This document shows positions 32,113-41,309 of a stretch of DNA of 46,295 nucleotides, piece after piece. Under the pieces are notes generated by a model. It worked only from the letters and a program-made list of their open reading frames with translations, made no database searches and was not told the origin of the DNA. Position 1 is the stretch's first letter. The number at the start of each line of letters is the position of its first letter. Position numbers and translations under genes: made by a program. Origin of the DNA: Clostridia bacterium (GTDB lineage: Bacteria; Bacillota; Clostridia; Christensenellales; Borkfalkiaceae); NCBI GenBank assembly GCA_017616695.1, contig JAFZXN010000052.1, positions 1 through 46,295 on the forward strand, in the 5' to 3' direction.

Positions 32113-34467
32113 ATGAAAAAAACGTTTGTGACGATAATAGTCGCGGTTTTCGCGGCGGCGGCTCTTTTTACGGGCGGCTGTTTTTCGGCGAAAAATGTTT
32201 CGGCTGAAAATGCCGATGCCGAGATCTTGCCGTCCCGCGTCGAAGTCGCCGAAACTCTTTCGTGGGTGGGTTCTCCATCGTGCGGTTGGAGTCTTGACGG
32301 CAGCAACGTTCCCAAAAAGAATACGGACGTAGCTACGGGCGGCGCGATAGTCGTCAACGGTAAGACGTATTCGACGAACTGCATCGGCACACACCTTCCC
32401 GCCGCCGACGTTTCGCAGGATATCGTCTATGATATCTCTTCTTACACAGACAGCTACGATATGTTCGAGGTGTACGTCGCGCAGCCCGACGGCACGAGCG
32501 CCAACAGGCCCGTGTTTTCGGTGCTGGTCGACGGAGTGGTGAAAGATATCGTTTCCTGGAGCAAAGCTCTCGTTAAAGAGCCGGCGGTCTTAAGAGTGGG
32601 CATTTCAGACGCGACGACGATAACGTTAAGGCTCAATTGGTTCAGCTCGCAACTCGGGTTTTCTTACGGGCAGTGCGTGTGGCTCGAACCGACGTTATAT
32701 AAAACGGAGGGCGAAGCCGTGTACGCTTCCGATCTTCCGTTTTCTTCCACGGAAACGGGCTGGGATTTCGGCTACGGCGCAAAAGTCATGCGCGATATGC
32801 GCGCGGACGGCACGGCCATATCCTATTGGAACGGCGCCGTCGCGTTCGGAAAGTGTCTGAGCGCGCAGATGCTCGATAAACCTTACGAACTGTATGCGGC
32901 AAATAAAAACGACGCTTCCGATTACGTTTCCGTAACTTTCGATATCGAAAACAAAAACTTCTCGTTTTTCAACTGCGCCGTATATATCGCAGTCGGCTAC
33001 GGCGCGCACGTCGACGTGTGGATAGACGGCGAAGAAACGTTTACTTCGGGCAGGATAAAATCCATAGCTACGTATAACTTCGAGGGATCATGGGACGCCT
33101 GGGCGGGGCAGCCCGTCAACGTCGCCATACCCGGCGGCGCTAAGACTTTCGAGATCCGCATCATAGCCGACACGTATTTCAACGACGGGATAGTCGAACT
33201 TTGCGACGCCGCTTTTTACGTCGAAACGGATATGCTCTACACCCGCTACGCCGAGGAAACTCGTGCCGAGGTCTTTCCGCACGCTCTTGCCCGCGGCGAT
33301 ATGTGGAACGGAAGAAAAACCCGCCTATATGACGATAAAACCGATATTTCGGTCGATAAGAGCCTGTATTCGCTCGTCGGCACGGAATACCTTTTCTCAA
33401 TAGAAAACTGTAGCTATACGTCCTTCCGCTCGCGCGTCGGGCTTATGGCGGGCAACACCGTCGGCAAGGTGACTTTTAACGCCGACGTTATATATTCCGA
33501 CGGCAGAACGGTCACGTATTCTTCGGAAGAGATATCTTCCCGCAATTCCGCGCAGGACTTTTTCTTCGTGTACGATAACGAGGACGCCGTCAAGCTGAAA
33601 CTGTATCTTACGGGCAGCCCTTACGACTCCGACGCGATATGGGCTATGCCCAAGCTCGGCAACGAACTCGGCGTGACTTTTGTCGCAGAGGGCGCGAAAA
33701 CGTTCACGGTCTTTACCGGAGAGGGCGGCAAGGTGAGCGCCCCCGCCGCGCCCGAAAGAACGGGCTATGAGTTTATCTGCTGGACGGATATCGGCGGCGA
33801 ACAATTCGATTTCGATACGAGTATAACCGCGCCCGTCACGCTGTACGCCAAGTGGGAAAAGGCAAGTATTACGGTGACGGTCGTCGTAACGAAGGACGGC
33901 AGCGAAACGAGCGACGTTTCATACGATCCGATAAATCATTATTACGACGAAAACACTTTACTTCCCGAAGGAAAGCCCGTTTTAGGTTACGATTTTGCCG
34001 GTTGGTATCTTAATGGCGAGCGCGTCCGTCATATAGGCGGCTACACGCTCACGGGTAGCGCCGTCATCGAGGCGGCTTATAAGAAAAAGGTGTGCAAGGT
34101 GACGTTCGTCGACGGCGTGTACGAAAGGATAGTCGAAGTCTATTACGGCGATACCGTAGATATCCCCGAAGAGCCGAAAAAAGAGGGATATGAATTTGTT
34201 TGTTGGAAAAATTCGGGTGCGGTCGGCAATACGTACGATTTCGATTCGGCGGTCACTTCCGACGTACGCCTTTACGCTGATTACCGTAAGACGGGTGAAA
34301 GCGGCGAAGATATTTCGGCGCCCGTATCCTCGTCGGTAACTGCTTCCGTGACCGAAAAGCAACCGGAAAGCGGTTGTTCGGGCGGAGTAAGTTTACCGCT
34401 TGCGGCGGCGCTTTTAACTTCCGTTGCCGCCGTCGTCACCGTTGGGAGAAGAAAAAATGAAGAATAA
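32113..34467 (+). CDS. Secreted NPCBM/InlB-repeat surface protein 2 with GC-TM-basic tail
   Basis: This 784-residue protein starts behind a CGGAGG site. The N-terminal signal region ends in TGGC (Cys23, a possible lipobox) or is cut at VSA. A canonical NPCBM domain (about 45-200; GWSLDGSNVPKK and CIGTHL) and two more NPCBM-like modules (about 205-380 and 385-520) follow. Three InlB-type repeats (about 525-730) end in a Ser/Val linker. The tail is SGCSGG, a hydrophobic stretch and GRRKNEE. The layout mirrors the 25.1-kb protein, shortened by about one or two repeats. It is the first gene of a four-gene operon and overlaps the next by 11 bp. Its likely role is surface glycan binding. Confidence 0.88.
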   Translation: MKKTFVTIIVAVFAAAALFTGGCFSAKNVSAENADAEILPSRVEVAETLSWVGSPSCGWSLDGSNVPKKNTDVATGGAIVVNGKTYSTNCIGTHLPAADVSQDIVYDISSYTDSYDMFEVYVAQPDGTSANRPVFSVLVDGVVKDIVSWSKALVKEPAVLRVGISDATTITLRLNWFSSQLGFSYGQCVWLEPTLYKTEGEAVYASDLPFSSTETGWDFGYGAKVMRDMRADGTAISYWNGAVAFGKCLSAQMLDKPYELYAANKNDASDYVSVTFDIENKNFSFFNCAVYIAVGYGAHVDVWIDGEETFTSGRIKSIATYNFEGSWDAWAGQPVNVAIPGGAKTFEIRIIADTYFNDGIVELCDAAFYVETDMLYTRYAEETRAEVFPHALARGDMWNGRKTRLYDDKTDISVDKSLYSLVGTEYLFSIENCSYTSFRSRVGLMAGNTVGKVTFNADVIYSDGRTVTYSSEEISSRNSAQDFFFVYDNEDAVKLKLYLTGSPYDSDAIWAMPKLGNELGVTFVAEGAKTFTVFTGEGGKVSAPAAPERTGYEFICWTDIGGEQFDFDTSITAPVTLYAKWEKASITVTVVVTKDGSETSDVSYDPINHYYDENTLLPEGKPVLGYDFAGWYLNGERVRHIGGYTLTGSAVIEAAYKKKVCKVTFVDGVYERIVEVYYGDTVDIPEEPKKEGYEFVCWKNSGAVGNTYDFDSAVTSDVRLYADYRKTGESGEDISAPVSSSVTASVTEKQPESGCSGGVSLPLAAALLTSVAAVVTVGRRKNEE

Positions 34468-36499
34468 GATTTTGATTTTAATACTGTGTTCTGCCCTCGT
34501 TGTTTTAACTTGCGCTTGTCAGGAAACGAACGAAGGACAAAACGGCGTTTCAAACCCTGCGAGCGTATCCGATAGTTCTTCCGCCGTGAGCGGACAGAGT
34601 TCGGGTGCGGAAAGCGGGCAAAGCTCGGATGGAGAAAATTCTCATACCGCTGCGGAAATGGCTGTTAAAAGCGTTTCTTACGACGTGTCGGTCGGCGGCG
34701 ATCTCGAGATACCGTACGCTATGAACGACTCGGTGCTGTTCGGGCTGGAAATAGACGGGAAGATCGTCGACAGGGGCGCTTACGATTACCTTGCCGCCGA
34801 AAACCTTATTTTCGTCAAAGAATCTTACGCGCTTTCGCTCGCCGAAGCCGAACACTCGGCGGGGATAGTCACCGACGACGGCACTTTGAAATTCGTTTTA
34901 AAGATAAAAAACACCGTTGAGTCTTCGTTCGACGACAACGTTTGCCGCAACTATTTCTACGGCGGCGGAGATATGTCGTTTTCGTGCTCGGGCGGCGGCG
35001 GGATAAAGAGCGTTTACGCCGATGGGCAAGCCGTTGCCGAAAAGTATTATGCTTTTTCAGGCGATACCCTCGTTATCAAAGAGGAGTTTTTGGAAAAACT
35101 GTATAAGCGCGCGAATATTTCCGTGACGATGAACAATAACAGGATATACAACGTCAGGCTGTATTCCGACTGCATTTACGCGACCGATTACGACGTAGTG
35201 ACCGTCTATGACGACACCGAGTCGGAATGGGGACTGAACGCCGTCTGTCAGGATACCAAAATGATGCGCATAGTCGACGACGGTATCGACGGCAGGAGCA
35301 TAGAATATGCCCCGTCGAAGGCTTCGCACACCATGGGCGAATGGGCGCACGCGTTTTTCACCATTAAAGACGGAACGTATTTCGGAAGTTCCATTTTATG
35401 GCAGTCGGTCGATTTCGATAACGGCGGCTCGCGCGATTACCGCATTTGTTTCGACTATAAATTCGTCGGTGCGACCGATACTGACAAATATACGCTATAT
35501 ATTCTGACCGACGGTTCGGAAGGTTTCTTCGTTACGCCTACCCGCGCGGGCATCAATATCCCGCTCGATTCGTCTTCCGAAACGGTAAAGCGCTTCGATG
35601 TCACCTTGAACGGAAGCCTTATCAAAGGTATGTATATTTACGCCGACAAGTATTCCGATACGAGCAGACTTATGATCGACAACTTTTCCATCAGGGAAAA
35701 CAGGACTGAGTATCAGAAAGCCGCGCTTTATTCGAGCGTTTACGATATCGATTCGCAGGCGGAGCTTAAAATAGACGGTCGGATAAGCCCCGATCTTACG
35801 GTGGATAAAATGCTCGTTTCTTCCGCGGGCGGCGGCTACTATCACGAGGTATCTTCCTCTAATTACAGCGTTACTTCGGACGGCATACTGCTTAAAGAAA
35901 AACTCGTTTCTTCGCTGTTCGGAAATTCGCATTTCATAGCTATATTGTCGGACGGACAAAACCTTATCTTCACCGTAAAGAGCAAGACTTTGTTTTACTC
36001 CGATTACGACGAAAGCTACGTCTTCGACGGAACTTATTCGCAATTCGGCGCCAACGCGTTTACCAACGATTCGGATATCCTGTCGATAACGGCGAACGGC
36101 GTCGACGGCGGCAGTCTTTTGTACGAGCCGGGTAAGTCGTCGTACCTTATGGGCAGTTGGGCTAACCGCGTTATGACGCTCAAAAACCCTTATAGATACG
36201 ATTTCACCTGGTTTTCGATAGCCGTAGACGAAAGCAAAACGTATAATATCTCGTTCGACTATACGTTAAACGACGCCGACGACAATACTTTCTACGCCGC
36301 GGTCGTTAACAAAGAAGGGCCTGTTTACGTCGATCCGTCGGCGTCGGGAACGGTGTATTATCTGACGGGCGGCGGCAAAAAGACCTTCTCCGTCACGGTG
36401 AAAGGCGACGAGCTTTGGGGATTTTTGATCGGCGCTCGCGACGGGTATCGCGGCGGTGCGACGATGCTTATAGATAACGTTTCGGTAAGGGAGGTGTAA
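34457..36499 (+). CDS. Surface lipoprotein with X2-like and repeated binding modules
   Basis: The 680 residues start at the ATG at 34457 (behind GGGAGAAG), which overlaps the previous gene by 11 bp; an upstream in-frame ATG is rejected because the lipoprotein signal begins here. The lipobox-like end is LTCAC (Cys21). A Ser/Gly/Glu linker (about 30-70) and an X2-like Ig domain (about 75-160; YAMNDSVLFGLEIDG) follow. A second X2-like domain then precedes a carbohydrate-binding-like beta-sandwich (DDTESEWGLNAV, about 265-425). The pair is repeated in the C-terminal half (DGTYSQFGANAF). No catalytic residues are recognised. It is probably a glycan-binding partner of the GH36 enzyme in the same operon. 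Confidence 0.82.
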   Translation: MKNKILILILCSALVVLTCACQETNEGQNGVSNPASVSDSSSAVSGQSSGAESGQSSDGENSHTAAEMAVKSVSYDVSVGGDLEIPYAMNDSVLFGLEIDGKIVDRGAYDYLAAENLIFVKESYALSLAEAEHSAGIVTDDGTLKFVLKIKNTVESSFDDNVCRNYFYGGGDMSFSCSGGGGIKSVYADGQAVAEKYYAFSGDTLVIKEEFLEKLYKRANISVTMNNNRIYNVRLYSDCIYATDYDVVTVYDDTESEWGLNAVCQDTKMMRIVDDGIDGRSIEYAPSKASHTMGEWAHAFFTIKDGTYFGSSILWQSVDFDNGGSRDYRICFDYKFVGATDTDKYTLYILTDGSEGFFVTPTRAGINIPLDSSSETVKRFDVTLNGSLIKGMYIYADKYSDTSRLMIDNFSIRENRTEYQKAALYSSVYDIDSQAELKIDGRISPDLTVDKMLVSSAGGGYYHEVSSSNYSVTSDGILLKEKLVSSLFGNSHFIAILSDGQNLIFTVKSKTLFYSDYDESYVFDGTYSQFGANAFTNDSDILSITANGVDGGSLLYEPGKSSYLMGSWANRVMTLKNPYRYDFTWFSIAVDESKTYNISFDYTLNDADDNTFYAAVVNKEGPVYVDPSASGTVYYLTGGGKKTFSVTVKGDELWGFLIGARDGYRGGATMLIDNVSVREV

Positions 36500-36500
36500 C

Positions 36501-37610
36501 GTGAAAAGGATCATTACCGCGGCGCTTGCCGCAACGCTCACGATAGCCCTGTTGACTTTTTATAACGCTCGGACGGAAATACCCGCGGGCGCGGACGGCC
36601 CGTCGTACGGAGTCGTGCGCTTTGACTTCGACGATTATTCCGATCTGACTGAGCTTAGCCTCTTTTCTTCGTTCGGAAGAGGGTATTCGCTTATGAACGG
36701 CAAACTGTACACCGAACGTAGCGGAGAACAAAAAGCCGTCTTCAAGACGGAAACTCTGACCGATTTCGAGATGAGCGCGGAGCTTTTCACCCCGTCTGAC
36801 GGCGCATACATCGACGGCGGTTTCTACTTTGGGATAAACGGAGATATCGGCAACAACGTGGACGCAATCAACGCCTATCAGATATGCTTTTTGCGCTCGG
36901 GCGGTCATAACGTTTTAAACGGCGACTACACCGATTGCACGATAAGGATATATAAATTTTCGTACGTAAACGGCGTTACGAACTACACTTATCTGACTGA
37001 AGCTCCCGCCTATGCCGATATGCACCCGACTATGAAATTGAAAATCGAAGATAAGACCGCTTATGTGTATCTCGACGGCAACGAAAACCCCACGATAACT
37101 TACGTTCTCGACGATTACGTCGGCGGGCGCGTCGGGTTAAGGACTTTCTATTGCTCGATGGGCTTCGACGATATTGAGATATACGCCGAAAGTCTGCCGA
37201 CCGATACGGCCTCGCTGTCGGCTCTTTGCGAGAAAGCCGCGGGACTTGACGAAAATTATACTTACGAGTCCGAAAGCGCGCTTTCTTCGGCTTTAATCAA
37301 GGCGCAGGAGGCGCTTTCCGCTAAAGATCAAAGAATGATAGACGCTGCCGAAAAGTCGCTTTCAAAGGCGATCGGCGGGCTTATAATAAAACGTTCTTCG
37401 ATAGAGCTCGACGAGCTTATTTCGCGTGCATCGGCAGTGAACGAAAGCGGATATACCGCCAACACCTACCGTTCGCTTGTGAACGCCGCCAAATTAGCGA
37501 AGGCTTGCGACAAAACGGACGAAAACGCCGTGAGTAAAGCTTACGCGCTGTTAAACGAGTGTATCGAAGACTTGACGCCCAAGTTTATCAAAGGGGGATC
37601 GGATCAATGA
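36501..37610 (+). CDS. Secreted LamG-like/FIVAR protein
   Basis: The 369 residues start with GTG at 36501, preceded by GGGAGGTG at good spacing and 1 bp after the previous stop. A signal peptide (about 1-32) leads to a concanavalin-like (LamG/DUF1080-type) beta-sandwich (about 35-230; VVRFDFDDYSDL, GGRVGLRTFYCSMGFDDIEIY). Two FIVAR-type three-helix repeats (about 233-300 and 302-365) follow, as in many Gram-positive extracellular glycosidases. No catalytic module is visible. Its last 4 bases (ATGA) overlap the GH36 start, giving strict translational coupling. It may act as an accessory binding subunit or scaffold. Confidence 0.82.
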   Translation: MKRIITAALAATLTIALLTFYNARTEIPAGADGPSYGVVRFDFDDYSDLTELSLFSSFGRGYSLMNGKLYTERSGEQKAVFKTETLTDFEMSAELFTPSDGAYIDGGFYFGINGDIGNNVDAINAYQICFLRSGGHNVLNGDYTDCTIRIYKFSYVNGVTNYTYLTEAPAYADMHPTMKLKIEDKTAYVYLDGNENPTITYVLDDYVGGRVGLRTFYCSMGFDDIEIYAESLPTDTASLSALCEKAAGLDENYTYESESALSSALIKAQEALSAKDQRMIDAAEKSLSKAIGGLIIKRSSIELDELISRASAVNESGYTANTYRSLVNAAKLAKACDKTDENAVSKAYALLNECIEDLTPKFIKGGSDQ

Positions 37611-39706
37611 AAAAACGCACTATCGCTTTTATTGCGGCGATCGCCGTTGCGATATGTTCGCAAAACGCGTCGGGCGCCTACGTCAATAGCGTCGAGGCTC
37701 TCTCTAACGTCGGCGGGCTTTACGAATATTCACGCTACGTCGAAGATATCTCGCTTCTTCCCGTTTCCTTTAAGATAGGCGAACGCGGATACAAGGGGTT
37801 TGGAAAGAATTTCAGGCTGAATAAGCACGTCAATTACGCTCACGACGGTAAGGTGGAAGATACTTTCTATCTGACCGAGATATATTCGGGACTGGACGTT
37901 ACGGTTTGTCTCGTCGGATATCCCGACTGTAACGCACTCGAATGGACGGTGTATTTTGCTAACAATACCGGCAAAAACAGCCCCGTTTTAAGCGATATCG
38001 GCGCTGCGGATATGAGTTTTACGGGTGACGATCCCGTTTTGAAAGGCATTTACGGCGACGTCGGCGGCAATTACGCCTCTTACGAATACAACCTGAAAAA
38101 AGAGCCTGTGACCTTCGATTCCGTAAGCGGCAGACCGAGCGACGGAACTTTTCCGTATTATAACCTCGAATACGGCGACGGCGGTACGGTCATGGCTATC
38201 GGCTGGCCGGGGACTTGGAAGGCGTCGTTCAACTACGTCGGCGACGGCGTTACCGAGTATTACGCTACGGCAAACGTCGGCTTTTCGTCCTATCTTAAGC
38301 CCGGCGAAACGGTAAGGACTGCGCTCGCCGCCTTCGTCAATTACAAAGGTAGGAGCGAAGACGTAGCCACGAACGCATGGCGAAAGTGGTATATAAAATA
38401 CAATATGCCCACCGAGCGCGACGGCAGCAGGTTAAAACCCATTAAAACGCTTGCTACTTTCAACGATTATTCCACCACAGGCAGCATCGGACACGATATT
38501 TCCGTCTATGAAACGACCGAGTCCGTTTTGACGGGGCTTAAAAACGCGTACGACCACGGCGTCGATTTCGACTATTTCTGGATGGACGCGGGGTGGTATG
38601 ACAACGTGGACGGTTCTTCTATAACTTCGCACGCCAATTGGAGAACGATAGGTACTTGGGAAGTCGATAAAAATTACTTCCCGAACGGGCTTGAAGAGAT
38701 AGACGACTATCTCGAAATGCACAACGATAAGTATCTTTTATGGTTCGAGCCCGAGTGGAATCTTCTTCACGATAACGCGCTGTTTATGAGAAACACGGGC
38801 TTTAAAACGGAGTGGTTTTTGCCGGGCGGCGGTTCGAGCGCCATTCAGCTCGTCAATTTCGCCAATAACGAGTGCTATTCGTGGATGCTCGAAAGACTGT
38901 CGAAAGTCATACGGGAAAGCGGCGTCGAATACTTCCGCGACGATTTCAATAACGATCCCGCGCCCGCGTGGCGGTTCGGGGATTTTGCCGAGGGCGACGA
39001 TAGGTCGGGGATAACCGAAAATCTGTACGTTCAGAATCACCTGCGGTTGTGGAAAGAACTCAAAGAAAGGTTTCCCGATCTTCTCATCGACTCTTGCTCG
39101 TCGGGCGGGAGGAGAAACGACCTCGAGACCATGCGCCTTGCCGTGCCGCTCCATCGCACGGATATGGACTACAATTCCCCCAATATGCGTTTATCGATGA
39201 GCCGCAACCTCTTTAAATGGCTGCCGTATTTCGGCTCGCCGGCGTTTTTGTCGAATAACCCCGACGTCGTTTCCAAATACCTTATGCGCGCGGCGTACGG
39301 CGGGGATATCAAACTTACGTTCGCCTGGTCGAGTATGAGCGAGGCAGCTTACGATACGCTGCTTGATTGCCTTGAAGAATACGATATCGTCAAGCAATAC
39401 ATTTACGGCGACTACTACGCGCTTACCGACGGCGTTTCCGTCGAAGAAAGCGACGCGTGGACGGCGTGGGAGTTCTTCGACGCCGATAACGACAGCGGCA
39501 TCGTCGAAGTATTCCGTCGCGACGGCAGCACCGAAAGCGAGTGCGTTTTAAAGATCAAAGGCGTTGACGATTGGCACCGCTACGAGCTTTACGACTTCGA
39601 CGGCGTTCAAGGGAAAACGACCGTTTCAGGCACCGACTTAAAGCGCGGCGTCACGATCCGTCTCGAACGGGAAACGAGCGCTTTGCTCATGATAAGACCT
39701 GTATAA
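37607..39706 (+). CDS. Secreted GH36 alpha-galactosidase-like enzyme
   Basis: The 699 residues start at the ATG in the ATGA overlap with the preceding gene, behind AAGGGGGAT. An N-terminal signal peptide (about 1-24, ASG-A cut likely) leads to the GH36 N-terminal supersandwich and a TIM barrel. Barrel motifs are DYFWMDAGWYD, WFEPEW, the nucleophile strand YFRDDFNND (Asp446), DSCSSGGRRND, and the acid/base segment HRTDMDY (Asp519). Retaining cleavage of terminal alpha-galactose or N-acetylgalactosamine is expected. RDDFN in place of the usual KWDMN suggests a subgroup with altered subsite preference. It is the last gene of the operon and is followed by a terminator. Export is unusual for clostridial GH36 enzymes, most of which are cytoplasmic. 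Confidence 0.9.
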   Translation: MKKRTIAFIAAIAVAICSQNASGAYVNSVEALSNVGGLYEYSRYVEDISLLPVSFKIGERGYKGFGKNFRLNKHVNYAHDGKVEDTFYLTEIYSGLDVTVCLVGYPDCNALEWTVYFANNTGKNSPVLSDIGAADMSFTGDDPVLKGIYGDVGGNYASYEYNLKKEPVTFDSVSGRPSDGTFPYYNLEYGDGGTVMAIGWPGTWKASFNYVGDGVTEYYATANVGFSSYLKPGETVRTALAAFVNYKGRSEDVATNAWRKWYIKYNMPTERDGSRLKPIKTLATFNDYSTTGSIGHDISVYETTESVLTGLKNAYDHGVDFDYFWMDAGWYDNVDGSSITSHANWRTIGTWEVDKNYFPNGLEEIDDYLEMHNDKYLLWFEPEWNLLHDNALFMRNTGFKTEWFLPGGGSSAIQLVNFANNECYSWMLERLSKVIRESGVEYFRDDFNNDPAPAWRFGDFAEGDDRSGITENLYVQNHLRLWKELKERFPDLLIDSCSSGGRRNDLETMRLAVPLHRTDMDYNSPNMRLSMSRNLFKWLPYFGSPAFLSNNPDVVSKYLMRAAYGGDIKLTFAWSSMSEAAYDTLLDCLEEYDIVKQYIYGDYYALTDGVSVEESDAWTAWEFFDADNDSGIVEVFRRDGSTESECVLKIKGVDDWHRYELYDFDGVQGKTTVSGTDLKRGVTIRLERETSALLMIRPV

Positions 39707-40028
39707 GCTTTTATATCGATTATTATTTTACCGATATTTTTTCGACCGACTTTATCAAAAGCCACCGCCGTTTGTTCTACGCTGTCGCGTGATGATATCG
39801 GAAACATTACGGTTTGGATACAAAAACGACCTGAATTGATTAAACCCGATTCAGGTCGTTTTACTTATTAATTGGCAATAAGGCGGTACGATATACACGG
39901 CAAAAAATATCTTTCGTTTTATGCCGTTTTTGATAGTCGAAATCATCAAATATCTTTCGTTTTGACACGCATTTTTCGTATTTCAAAACAACTTTTATAT
40001 CGATTTTATACCGATTTGAAAAATATTA
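39707..40028. other. Intergenic region between GH36 and the LytS-like gene
   Basis: No gene is seen. It contains the operon terminator and two direct copies of AAATATCTTTCGTTTT (39905-39920 and 39948-39963). A weaker hairpin, ACGGCA/TGCCGT with a T run (about 39898-39931), encloses the first copy. The region separates two convergent transcription units. Confidence 0.55.
39825..39866 (+). terminator. Terminator of the second surface operon
   Basis: A 12-bp stem, AACGACCTGAAT (39825-39836) with ATTCAGGTCGTT (39849-39860), has a 12-nt loop, preceded by AAAAA and followed by TTAC. It lies about 120 bp after the GH36 stop and may also act on the minus strand. Confidence 0.75.
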
Positions 40029-41309
40029 TCAATCCTTCAATGTGGTATTCGGAACAAAAATGCGGATAACGGTGCCGCCGTTTTCTCGCAGAGAGATATT
40101 AAGCGTTGCACCGACAGCGGAAAGACGTTCGCGGATATTGTCGAGCGCGACGTGAGGTTCGCCGTTGTCATCGGTTGAAATACCGGGGCCGTTATCTTCA
40201 ACGGCGATTACGATGCCCGAATCCGATTCTTCGGTCTTGACAAAAATGTGAAGGGGTTCGTCGGAATCGGGATCGAGTCCGTATTTGACGGCGTTTTCCA
40301 CAAGCGGTTGCAAAGAAAGGGGCGGCACGCGGAATAAGGTATGAGGCGTGTCAAATTCGACGATGAGGTTATCCGCGCACTGCGCCTGCACCACGGAAAG
40401 GTAGGCGCGGGTATGTTTCAATTCCTCGGCAAAAGGAATGGTATCTTTATTAACGATGGCGCTGAAGTTTTTTCTTAAATAGGTCGTGAAATCGAGCGTG
40501 ACCTGTTGAGCCTTTTCGGGGTCCTGCTTGCAAAGATAATAAATGCTCATCATCGTGTTGTAGATAAAGTGCGGGCGCATCTGCAAAACGGCGATCCTGG
40601 CTTGCTGGTTGGCGATCTCGCGCTGTTGGCGTAAATACCGATCGACCTGATCGGACAAAATGATGGCGTACATCGAAACGGCGCTTATGGAAACTGCGAT
40701 GACGATGAGCAGAAAAACGTTGATAAACGCCTGAAGCACCATAGAGACGAGAAGGGGCAGAAGGTAAATGAGGAAGGCGACAAAATTCTTTTTATTCAGT
40801 TTTCGCCGTCTTAACAGAACGCCGACGAGATTGACGACTACGAGCGCGACCATAGGAAGTATCAGCAGGGGGTAAAAATTTCCGCGAACGAACCGGTTAT
40901 CGGGCGTGAAGTAGTAGATGATTTTGGTAAACTGCGTGATAACAAGCAGAATAAACAGCGTCGCGCACAAAGCGATAGCTGTAATAAAAAGCGGGCTTTT
41001 ACGCTTTGATTCGCCGCAACAATCGAGAACGTAAGCCGTAAACAAGGGCATTAAAAGCGACGGTAAAAAGGTCTCGAAAAAGGCGATGACGGTGCCTGTC
41101 CACGCAAGGTCAGGATCGGTATAGACGAAAAGGTCGATAACGTAAAAGGCGACGCTTAACGTCAGTATAAAAAAGGAAGATATAAAAAAGAATTTGCTTT
41201 TTTTATTCAGGCCCGGCATAAACGCCGCGGTCGCGATCCCGAACAGGTCGGAAAGCAGCAGCGCCCCGCCCGCAAAAAAATAAAGATAGATAAGAACTTC
41301 GTCCGTCAT
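40029..41309 (-). CDS. LytS/NatK-type sensor histidine kinase with seven-helix membrane domain
   Basis: This 426-residue kinase has about seven predicted membrane helices in residues 1-215. A short coiled linker (RQQREIANQQARI) and a His_kinase domain follow, with phospho-acceptor His near 245 in MRPHFIYNTM. The GHKL ATPase domain shows an N box (LQPLVENAVKYG), a G1 box (VEDNGPGIS) and a C-terminal NIRERL segment. This is the LytS/YehU class, whose inputs are often metabolites or cell-envelope signals. Its start overlaps the regulator stop by 4 bp (ATGA), so the pair is co-translated. The signal is unknown. Confidence 0.93.
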   Translation of the reverse strand: MTDEVLIYLYFFAGGALLLSDLFGIATAAFMPGLNKKSKFFFISSFFILTLSVAFYVIDLFVYTDPDLAWTGTVIAFFETFLPSLLMPLFTAYVLDCCGESKRKSPLFITAIALCATLFILLVITQFTKIIYYFTPDNRFVRGNFYPLLILPMVALVVVNLVGVLLRRRKLNKKNFVAFLIYLLPLLVSMVLQAFINVFLLIVIAVSISAVSMYAIILSDQVDRYLRQQREIANQQARIAVLQMRPHFIYNTMMSIYYLCKQDPEKAQQVTLDFTTYLRKNFSAIVNKDTIPFAEELKHTRAYLSVVQAQCADNLIVEFDTPHTLFRVPPLSLQPLVENAVKYGLDPDSDEPLHIFVKTEESDSGIVIAVEDNGPGISTDDNGEPHVALDNIRERLSAVGATLNISLRENGGTVIRIFVPNTTLKD

